From positions 897,765 to 961,764 of the forward strand of contig CAJNDS010000291.1 in assembly GCA_905221605.1 (NCBI GenBank): a stretch of DNA of 64,000 nucleotides, in the 5' to 3' direction. Positions within the stretch are counted from its first letter, which is position 1, and the number at the start of each line of letters is the position of its first letter. The stretch is from Symbiodinium natans (Eukaryota > Sar > Dinophyceae > Suessiales > Symbiodiniaceae). The notes beneath the pieces are model-generated. The model ran no database searches, had not been told where the DNA came from, and saw only the letters and a list, made by a program, of their open reading frames with translations. Made by a program: the position numbers and the translations under genes. Shown piece by piece: positions 9,301 to 15,590 of the stretch.

Positions 9301-12300
9301 TGCTAGCTGGCTCTCTCCAAGTGGTCAGCAGTATTGAGGCATTAGGAACAATGTCGCGATTGGTCGCCCATGGTGCGGGCTACTCCTGCGATACTGGCAT
9401 GGAGGGCCGACCTTTGGCACTGCAAGGACATCTCAACATGCTCGTCAACGCCGGACTGAGCGTGGAGTACTTGCAGCTCCAGGCGGGGAAGGAGTATGAC
9501 GCGCTCCTCAAGTCCTATGAGGTCTTCCCCCCACAGACCATCGCCAGCCTCAGCCTCAATGACCCCGAGATTCCAACGCCGAATCTGCTTAAGCTGGCTC
9601 GCATCTCGAACGAGGGTCTCAGCAAGCTCCAGCCAACCGAAAGGTTGCGCCGAAGTCGCTTTCTGCTAGTGGTGACGGACTCAGTCACATCCCTTGGACG
9701 ACAGAACACCAAGGGGCAATGGAAATTCTCCATTCCCGAAGAGGAGATCTTCATGGCAGCACTGACCCTCAGCTACACGAGCGATAAACTCCACATGTGC
9801 TGGGGAAAAACGCTTTCGTGGCTCACTTGGCAGGTGCAGGAGGAGATCCAGGCAATCCGTGCCAAGTATGGGTCGGAGTGCGAGATCGATGTGATCGTTT
9901 GGTGGTCAGGAAATGAAGTTGCTGGACGACGAGGATGCATCCCCACGCGGCTCGCTCCGGGCGCGGCATATTCGACCTCCCAGACCTCGGCAGAAGATGT
10001 TGCGAGGAAGGTGAGGCGCTGCGCCGACGCGCTAGCCACCCTAGCGGGTGAGCCGCATATCGGGTTTGTCCGCATCGTCGGCAACGTTGACCACGAGACC
10101 TACAACTTGCATCCCGCGTACAATGAATTCATCTCCAAGATGTTTCATGAATTCACGAGTCGCGGATTGCAAGTTCAGAACGCCACATCCCAGGCAATGA
10201 AGCTGTCCTATTACGATGATTTTCATCTTTGGGATACCCCCGAAAACCGCAAGCAGATCCAAGACTACATCTACACCACGGCGCTCCTTGGCGACCTAGA
10301 AAGGGAAGCGTCACGGTATGCAGATGTTCTGGATCGACTAGGAGATCTTTTTCCCTACGTCGAGGTGGAAGGCGGATACAGGATGGACAGTGCAGCAGGT
10401 CGTGAAGCCCTACGCCTCTACAAGGAGGTGGTTGAAAGTGGCAGAAAAGACCTGAAGGTCCACAAGATCAAAGCGCCTGTGCCCGTGAAGATCAGCAAGG
10501 AAGACACCTGGTGGGAGGTCCCCGACGCTAACACTGCGCATGAACCAGTTGCCGCACCCGCTCAGCAAGACAAAACGATCGCCCGATCAGAGGTGGAGTA
10601 TCCTGTGGTTTCGGACGTATCGGAGATCGATGAGGTCAAGGGTGAGGTCGTCCAGGCCGAGTCAGAGAAGGCTGAGTACCTTCCCCTGAACGAGGTCGTG
10701 CTCGCCGATGATGGGGATTATCGACCCCCCCTGGCGTCAGACGGCCGGGCAACAAGCGCAGCTACCCGAAAGGGTAAGTCGTCGGGGCAAAGCGAGGATG
10801 TCTACGCCCGCGAGATGTACCAGGACGCATCCAAAACCCATGGTGGAGAGGAAAGCCAGGAGCAGGACCTCCCGATGACCGGTTACTGGTACAACGGGGA
10901 ACTCCACGACCTTGAGCCTCTGCCAAGTGCCGATCTCCGCAAGTATGAACAGCGGGTGAACTTTAGGCACGGCGACCTCAAGCTGCTCAGCTTGCTCTTG
11001 AGGGGACACCAGAATGACTGGTACGGGCTGGACTTCGACATCGCCATGTGGACGGATGTCGATAAGCTCCTGGACCGCTTCAATGAAGCAACTCGTCGAA
11101 AATGGGGCGTAAGACAGCTGCTGCAGGTGACCGCGCAGGACAAAAAGAGGAGGTTCGAGATTCTTGGGATCCGACACGAGATCAGCAACAGCCTGAATCT
11201 CTCCCTCTTTCCTGTGCGGATCAGAGCAGTCACCGGCCACTCGGAGAAAGTGATGCGCATCGAGTCAGACGAGTTCCTTGCCCGGAGGTTTCTCACCAAT
11301 GAGAATTTGGATGTCGCTCCACAGGTCATATACCACCGCACGGATGCGAAGAGCGTGGAGTTGATTTTGAAATCCGGGATCAAGGTTGCTGGCGGCAGAA
11401 AGGGCGGGCGTGCCCATGCGTACTTCTCACCTACCACCCTCAAGGACGAGAAGTACACTTCTGGACTCAGGTCGACGCAGCCGTTCCAGATTGCGGTGAA
11501 CCTGCATGAAGCTCTCCGAGATGGCCTCGTCTTCTTCGAGAACAGTACGCGCGGGATCTTGACCCGTGCAGTCGTTGGCCCTCAGTATATCCTGTCATGT
11601 GTGGACACCAACACGAACAAGGTGATCTACGCAAGAGCAGGAGAGGCCCAGCCTGCAGCCACCCGAGAGGGTGAGCCGGATACTGTTGAACAAGCCTCCT
11701 CGAGCTCAACAGTCAAAGCCTTGGCATCAAGGGCTGTCCCAGAAGACCAACCCAAGCGAGTCAAGGGCACTGTTGGCGCTTTCATCGAGGCAAAGAAGGC
11801 GAGGATCGATGCTGCTGCGTTGGAATCCATTGAAGAGCAAGACGAGGCATCGGTGGATGACCAACCGCAGCCTGCGCAGGAGGTATCCGACACGGAAGAG
11901 GCAGAGAGCGACAGCGAAGCCCCATACGGGAGCTATCCATGCTCGGCCTGCCAACGCATCGTCCTGCTTGGGCAGCGCTTTTGCATGACATGCGGTGAGA
12001 ACCAGTTTCCGGAGTCCAACAAGGCAAGCCGCCAGTACTCCTCGTTCCAGCAAAACCGCCGCACCACACTCCTCAAGCTGACGTACAATGCTCGGAATGA
12101 GGATCTCCTGGGACACCTCCGTGGCATCGCAGAAAAGTTTAGCAAACAGCGGGGCTCAGTCTCCCTGGATGCGCTGATCATACGCGATGCCAAAGACAAG
12201 TTCCAACGTGCGAGAAAGCTCAAGTTCGACTCCATTGCTGATCGGTTGGAACGTGATGCCACCTTCTTCCTGCAGATGATGAGGAACGGAATCACGGTTC

Positions 12301-12959
12301 AGGATGCGTGCCGAATGGACCTCCTGGTGAAGGCCGTGCTCCCGGACCCAGGCCGCACAGAAGAGCAGCGGCTTCTGCAGGCGGGGTCGAACTACCTCAG
12401 CGGAGCTTCCCGAAAGGGAATGCCGGGCAAGTTGGTTTACTATGGCGATGCGCCAATGGATGGCCTAAAATCGGCTGGACTGATTGACCAGTTCTCCGAG
12501 AACCCCATCGGGATGGCCTACGGCGGCGCCTTCATCGGCTTCAGCTTCTATGCCGATATCGCCACCCGCTTGTCCGGTGCCCGCACAATCTACAGCTTCA
12601 ACGGCATTGTGGAAATCAAGCATGAAACGCCGGAAGGCATGATTGCCGAGCTGCAAATGCTGGCAGCCGAATGCATCCACTCTGCCGAGGAGCAGGAAAG
12701 AATCACCGCCTACCACGCCGCCACTAATCGAGAGACGGCACAGCAGCGAACGGAGGCTGCCACTACTACCCGTCTATCGACGCAGAGCGCCTCATCAAGG
12801 GACACAGCTGTTCGTGAAGCACCCTGGCATCAAGGGCAAGAACAGTGGTGGTCAGACCGTGAATGGCGCGAGTGGCGTGAGTGGCGTGAGCCAGCTAGTC
12901 AGGGTTGGGGCTCATCCCGCTGGAGCAGTCAGCGCGGATCGCAGTGGTGGAGCCGCTGA
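6270..12959 (+). CDS. Reverse transcriptase-RNase H fused to dioxygenase-, SGNH- and Tpt1/KptA-like domains (2229 aa)
   Basis: Residues about 20-280 are copia reverse transcriptase with YVDD at 164-167. RNase H spans about 495-715, with D501, E545 and D635. Then come domains foreign to ordinary copia. (1) Residues 780-940 look like a 2OG/Fe(II) dioxygenase: HSD at 846-848, second His 910, Arg 919 in TGNRHSL. (2) Residues 1120-1330 look like an SGNH hydrolase: TDS with Ser1138, GNE with Asn1215, DDFH with Asp1316 and His1319. (3) Residues 1570-1770 look like Tpt1/KptA: LLRGH (Arg1578), RAVTGHS (His1657), YHRT (1688-1691), GRAHAYFS (Arg1714). (4) A zinc ribbon CSAC...CMTC lies at 1891-1908, then an unassigned domain, then a Trp/Arg/Ser tail. 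All catalytic residues named are present, so the enzymes may be active. The Met at 6270 is probably internal; the frame is open from 6243. Confidence 0.9.
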   Translation: MRQKHEKPMRKCTSKENDPNRRYKGRSVFQGNKVLDENSDHALFAEMSSSPASMEAGKILDVFGSQPGFSIQQADARQAYTQALFTGVETWVRLPRNRWPKGWRSMKDPVVPLKLALYGHPDSGGIWERHCETELKKVGFEPVLTDIWKSVFYNADLELLMVIYVDDFKLAGPTKNIQKGWESIATVIDMDPAEVIGRYFGCQHIEEKNVTLSKEHHPFHYVFEPENETAAPAKIAEDRWDVIPEVMLAVRHHSYPRKRLYMPTEEDVQMFPTIGPQRYTFQAADGVTEEHQDNMNIARDKCFKQWWTGTTYFDLAARGPEEFGLAVAAARKGKSVRNKAEAKKEVKQNKFVTLSRDQEDKPGSMTKPVTRITCDMKDFLHSCVDRYCELAKVDRSSLKSVSTPFHELRTATPIVNETEKTGRLQPIASKVLMKILFAARMARWDLLRATQSLASRVTKWSPDCDLALHRLVSYINSSIDLTMSGFIGDSIHDCRLWLFSDADFAGEYDSKSTTGCALFLVGPNTYYPINAFSKKQTSITMSSTESEVVSANQGVRAQGLPSLSLWYFLWRGKADREVGPRAEMKSTSNSFVARIDPELDEIRYGTTRPDGMSIADINGLHVQLPKCFQIRHLEDNQATITLLLSGRAGVLRHTDRTQKVSFGWLRQQYEEGHFRLLNVDTSEQVADVFTKPFTERTKWIHALKLIAHTYKSVDPQAGRNSVSKSVPAAPKSVCITTEQLEHVAKLLRRADRYDFEDFEQVAEMMYDNLRMSSSRLRSVVRSGTELAPKYFVFGLWTHGGCFGLTKRTGQMSQLCRYINGFIRKHAPKHFTWTSFVINFMGRAGVHSDKFNLRGSQNWSFGFGPYQGGELWVEDPDQRMDAFTDKDGKTWLGRNLQTCRKPVLLNPHLRHAVQPFTGNRHSLIAYSSGGWTKLGDDDKQLLQDTDFRTPRAQLKHACVCSCASPHDEGGKNCPKTTPETVASVLRASIGNAQTYTTCTSASVEPAGPTLSVLAGSLQVVSSIEALGTMSRLVAHGAGYSCDTGMEGRPLALQGHLNMLVNAGLSVEYLQLQAGKEYDALLKSYEVFPPQTIASLSLNDPEIPTPNLLKLARISNEGLSKLQPTERLRRSRFLLVVTDSVTSLGRQNTKGQWKFSIPEEEIFMAALTLSYTSDKLHMCWGKTLSWLTWQVQEEIQAIRAKYGSECEIDVIVWWSGNEVAGRRGCIPTRLAPGAAYSTSQTSAEDVARKVRRCADALATLAGEPHIGFVRIVGNVDHETYNLHPAYNEFISKMFHEFTSRGLQVQNATSQAMKLSYYDDFHLWDTPENRKQIQDYIYTTALLGDLEREASRYADVLDRLGDLFPYVEVEGGYRMDSAAGREALRLYKEVVESGRKDLKVHKIKAPVPVKISKEDTWWEVPDANTAHEPVAAPAQQDKTIARSEVEYPVVSDVSEIDEVKGEVVQAESEKAEYLPLNEVVLADDGDYRPPLASDGRATSAATRKGKSSGQSEDVYAREMYQDASKTHGGEESQEQDLPMTGYWYNGELHDLEPLPSADLRKYEQRVNFRHGDLKLLSLLLRGHQNDWYGLDFDIAMWTDVDKLLDRFNEATRRKWGVRQLLQVTAQDKKRRFEILGIRHEISNSLNLSLFPVRIRAVTGHSEKVMRIESDEFLARRFLTNENLDVAPQVIYHRTDAKSVELILKSGIKVAGGRKGGRAHAYFSPTTLKDEKYTSGLRSTQPFQIAVNLHEALRDGLVFFENSTRGILTRAVVGPQYILSCVDTNTNKVIYARAGEAQPAATREGEPDTVEQASSSSTVKALASRAVPEDQPKRVKGTVGAFIEAKKARIDAAALESIEEQDEASVDDQPQPAQEVSDTEEAESDSEAPYGSYPCSACQRIVLLGQRFCMTCGENQFPESNKASRQYSSFQQNRRTTLLKLTYNARNEDLLGHLRGIAEKFSKQRGSVSLDALIIRDAKDKFQRARKLKFDSIADRLERDATFFLQMMRNGITVQDACRMDLLVKAVLPDPGRTEEQRLLQAGSNYLSGASRKGMPGKLVYYGDAPMDGLKSAGLIDQFSENPIGMAYGGAFIGFSFYADIATRLSGARTIYSFNGIVEIKHETPEGMIAELQMLAAECIHSAEEQERITAYHAATNRETAQQRTEAATTTRLSTQSASSRDTAVREAPWHQGQEQWWSDREWREWREWREPASQGWGSSRWSSQRGSQWWSR
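7253..7274 (+). repeat. GNRA hairpin copy 5
   Basis: The arms AGCT-G-CCC and GGG-T-A enclose GAAA, with bulged A7270 and GTCG. It reads AARKGKS and lies between the reverse transcriptase and RNase H domains. Confidence 0.9.
9157..9173 (+). other. Perfect 7-bp hairpin between the dioxygenase-like and SGNH-like domains
   Basis: CCCCTCA (9157-9163) pairs fully with TGAGGGG (9167-9173) around CGA. It is not the GNRA family but also lies in an interdomain linker. Confidence 0.45.
10034..10055 (+). repeat. Hairpin copy 6, loop variant
   Basis: The arms AGCC-A-CCC and GGG-T-G, bulged A10051 and GCCG fit the family exactly, but the loop is TAGC instead of GNRA. It reads ATLAGEP, inside the SGNH-like domain, making it the only copy inside a recognised fold. 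Confidence 0.7.
10760..10781 (+). repeat. GNRA hairpin copy 7
   Basis: The arms AGCT-A-CCC and GGG-T-A enclose GAAA, with bulged A10777 and GTCG. It reads AATRKGKS in the acidic linker between the SGNH-like and Tpt1-like domains. Confidence 0.92.
11657..11678 (+). repeat. GNRA hairpin copy 8 (GAGA loop)
   Basis: The arms AGCC-A-CCC and GGG-T-G enclose GAGA, with bulged A11674 and GCCG. It reads AATREGEP in the linker directly after the Tpt1-like domain. The loop change keeps the GNRA rule. Confidence 0.92.
12404..12425 (+). repeat. GNRA hairpin copy 9
   Basis: The arms AGCT-T-CCC and GGG-A-A enclose GAAA, with bulged T12421 and GCCG. It has T-A at both variable pairs. It reads ASRKGMP, before the last C-terminal domain. 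Confidence 0.92.
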
Positions 12960-13039
12960 ATGCCCATTTTGAATGCACAATAGCTCAAGTTTTGCTTTCC
13001 CTTCACCTTTGTTTCGGTCATAGCGGGTGGGACAACATG

Positions 13040-13061
13040 GGCCACCCGAAAGGGTGTGTCG
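13040..13061 (+). repeat. GNRA hairpin copy 10, untranslated
   Basis: GGCC-A-CCC and GGG-T-G enclose GAAA, with bulged T13057 and GTCG. Only the first base differs from the family rule. It lies beyond the last stop codon, so protein selection cannot explain it. Confidence 0.9.
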
Positions 13062-13095
13062 TAATCCTCTGTCCACCTTAGCTTGTGCCAAGCAC

Positions 13096-13106
13096 GGTGA
13101 GGGGGG
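13096..13106 (+). promoter_or_regulatory. Polypurine tract
   Basis: GGTGAGGGGGG ends exactly at the 3' LTR, where plus-strand DNA synthesis is primed in LTR elements. The core GAGGGGGG is unbroken purine. Confidence 0.85.
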
Positions 13107-13249
13107 TGTAGTTTTTCATGGAGGAATTACACTCCTTTTGCGAGCTGTGCATACCATCGCTTTACCCTCGACTGTGGCTCAAGTTGCCGATAAAAAGAGG
13201 CGTACTTAACGGTTTATATGTTCCCTCATGTGCTGACCTGAAAACTTCA
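13107..13249 (+). repeat. 3' long terminal repeat
   Basis: It is the 143-bp partner of 893-1035, with the same TG start and CA end and no base difference that I can see. Confidence 0.96.
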
Positions 13250-13254
13250 AGCCA
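13250..13254. repeat. Target site duplication, right copy (AGCCA)
   Basis: It repeats the five bases at 888-892 exactly, directly after the 3' LTR end. Confidence 0.95.
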
Positions 13255-13429
13255 GGAGACATACTTCTTGAAGAACGACAAAACCGCATGCCTTCGGAGA
13301 AATGTTGATATCATGTGAACAATTTGTCGAAAAACAAAATGCATTCAATCAGAATAAGATAAACGGCAAGAAAGCGGTCACTTCTCTTGGCACATCGAAA
13401 GTTATCGACCCATCCGAGTGGACACAATT

Positions 13430-13919
13430 AAACATACATCATAAGAACAACACACACACACACACTGCGACAAACAACCGAAGAACAAAAAACGGGGAAC
13501 TGAGAAAGAACAAAAAAGAGCCACAAAGAAACGACAAACGAACAACAAGAGAACAACGATTGAACAATACGTGAACAACAAACCGGCAACAACAGAACAA
13601 AACAACAGCCCCAAAATAAGATTCAGAAACCCACAACAAACGAACAAAAAACCAGGACCACACGAGCAACGCAGGTGCACAAACAACGGACAGGAGACAA
13701 ACAAACAGCACACAAACCACAATAACACCTTCAATATACGTGCGCTCTCATGCATTGGTTCTGGAACCCATCCCGGAACCTGTCTGGCCCGGAACCCACC
13801 GAGGTGTCCACCCCAATCTCCCCCCAGTCCTCAAAGAAGACGCAGAAGCTCGAGCTGTTGCGGAATTAAAGTCTAAGTGACGGCAGTCACTTTGTGTGTT
13901 GTTCTTATGATGTTTGTTT
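13430..13919. repeat. Inverted repeat around an A/C-rich core, foldback or MITE-like
   Basis: Bases 13430-13455 are the reverse complement of 13894-13919 over 26 bp with one mismatch (20 bp perfect: 13436-13455 and 13894-13913). The 438-bp core is at first almost free of T, with AACAA and ACACAC strings. No transposase is encoded and no clear target duplication is seen, so a non-autonomous element is only one reading. Confidence 0.65.
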
Positions 13920-14746
13920 GATGTTCGTGGTGTACCCGCACTCACACACGTACAGCGTCAGACACTTTTCCGTCGTTGCAAAGCCCAAGAACCCAGCGAT
14001 AGCAACGATTTTCAACGTGTAGCAACGCTAGCAACACAGCCAGGAGTCCACGTGTGATGCCAGGGCAGTGCTTGGGAGCCAAGTGCCAGCAAATTCGGCA
14101 GCTTTGGATTTGAATGTGATCGCGCTTTCATTGTGACTCCCATTGCAACGCTTCCTTCGAAATGCAAACAAGTGATGGGAGAGGAGAATGTATGAGAATG
14201 TTCTCGCAGACAAGGTCGAGTTGTCAGCGTGCAGCGGCCAATTCTGTGAAGGCTTCGCGTTGTGGTGCGCAGCAGGTTCACAACCGGAGAATCAGGTCGA
14301 GCAAGCGCGTGTAATTGCAACGCGTTTCTAAGTTTCTGGGACAGGACCAAAAACGTGCCGGCAGTCCCAATGCAGGCCCAGCAGGCCCGGACTCTGTGGA
14401 ACGCAGGCTCTGTGAGTAGACTTCAATGATGTCGTCCCTTTGTTGTTGCAGGCAGAGCTTCAAGTGGTCTGCAGACCGCTGCCAGATCTGCCGAACCTTT
14501 AGATGTTCACCGTGCATGCCGACCAGTCAAGCTCACGGCCAATGGCAATGCGCGCTTGCCTGCACTTGCTGAGTCTTCCGCCAGCTTTGCGTGCGGAATC
14601 TTCTATGAACAGCCAAACTAGGCAGGGCGACTCTCGAGCTGCCTCTCCAGGCCTGTGCGTTCCGGTCAGTGTTTGTGCATGCTATGCTATGAGCTTTTTG
14701 AAGTGGCAAGCTTCACCAAGCTTATTGGAGTAAGCTTTGTCTTCGC
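13920..14746. other. Non-coding stretch, nothing recognised
   Basis: I see no exon, RNA gene or repeat here apart from mixed-composition unique sequence. Confidence 0.5.
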
Positions 14747-14784
14747 TAATGATAAACGCAGCGCATCGACCGCCTCGGCCCGCC
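14747..14784 (+). repeat. Dispersed CGCCTCGGCC repeat, copy A
   Basis: TAATGATAAACGC is followed by GCGCATCGACCGCCTCGGCC. It shares order and core with copies at 14877, 38477 and 54025, each having a TAAT-rich start and a GC-rich end. Confidence 0.55.
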
Positions 14785-14876
14785 CTGAACATCTAAGAAA
14801 CACGTTGAAGGATTGTCTGCAGGGAGATTTGTAGAAGACAAGTGTTCAGAGTTAAGTGGCTTTTTGGCATAGGCAT

Positions 14877-14912
14877 TAATTTTAACGCTACGCGACCCGC
14901 CTCGGCCCGGCC
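14877..14912 (+). repeat. Dispersed CGCCTCGGCC repeat, copy B
   Basis: TTAATTTTAA, CGCTACGCGACC and CGCCTCGGCC follow one another. Nearly the same order is found at 38477-38511. Confidence 0.7.
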
Positions 14913-14984
14913 CAGCGCATCCGCGTGAGCATGGTGATTCCGCAGCGCCCAAGTCGCTGGACCCCAGGCAATAAGAGTTGGATT

Positions 14985-15115
14985 TAGGGTTTAGGGTTCC
15001 GGGTTTATGGTTTATGGTTTGGGGTTTAGGGTTGAGGGTTAGTTTAGGATTGAGGGCTTAGGGCTCAAGGTTCACGCTTTGGGGTTTAGGGTTTTTTTGG
15101 GTTTAGGGTTCGGTT
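14985..15115 (+). repeat. Degenerate telomere-type TTTAGGG repeats
   Basis: GGGTTTA units with many variants run through this stretch. TTTAGGG is the plant- and dinoflagellate-type telomere repeat, so this is an interstitial tract. Confidence 0.75.
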
Positions 15116-15258
15116 TGGATTGATCGTAGGGTCTAAGAAACATTCACCATACCCCAAACCCATACCCCTTAACCTAAATGAAAGGATAATATACAGGAGT
15201 CTAAGGAAGGATTTTGCCATACCCCTTAATTTCTTTCAAGGGGTATGCCCTAGGGGTA

Positions 15259-15436
15259 TGTTGAATATTTGGGGGGGTAGGGGGGGTGGGGGGGGAAGGG
15301 GAAGGGGGGGGGGGGAGGGAGTGCTTCGAGGTTGAGGTTCAAGCTTAGACTCTTCAGCTCGTGTAATGCATCCCTGGCCGTGCTCACACCAGTTGAGCTT
15401 CGAAAACCCGCTCACCAATATTCTGTAGTGAGGGAG

Positions 15437-15490
<54 letters not shown>

Positions 15491-15590
15491 GGGGGGGGGG
15501 GGGGGGTGGGGGGGGTAAAGTAGGGGGTATATAGGGGGGTAGGAGGGGGGGAGGAGAAAAGGGGGGGGGGGAACAGGGGGGGTACCCATG
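15259..15590 (+). repeat. Poly-G tracts
   Basis: Several G runs occur, the longest about 50 bases from 15440, broken by single T or A bases. They produce false open frames of Gly or Pro. The true run length may be uncertain in the assembly. Confidence 0.85.

Larger units (their letters stand above)
12960..13106 (+). other. 3' untranslated region of the element
   Basis: These 147 bases lie between the stop codon and the 3' LTR. They hold hairpin copy 10 and the purine tract. No further coding is seen. Confidence 0.8.
893..13249 (+). mobile_element. Complete young Ty1/copia LTR retrotransposon with accessory enzyme domains
   Basis: The element is 12,357 bp with 143-bp LTRs, a 5-bp target duplication, a 26-nt leader before gag, a purine tract before the 3' LTR, and the copia order Gag, protease, integrase, reverse transcriptase, RNase H. 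Copia elements are usually about 5 kb. The excess is an additional C-terminal part of about 1,480 codons carrying dioxygenase-like, SGNH-like and Tpt1/KptA-like domains. I see no base difference between the LTRs, so insertion was recent. Coding is spread over three frames (0, then -1, then back to 0), which for so young an element suggests recoding, splicing, a fresh mutation or a sequencing error rather than old decay. Ten copies of one RNA hairpin lie inside it. Confidence 0.96.

Noticed and set aside
12960-12992. Sequence resembling a full spliced-leader relic (CCATTTTGAAT ... GCTCAAG)
   Set aside because: The two parts are split by about ten unrelated bases; likely chance.
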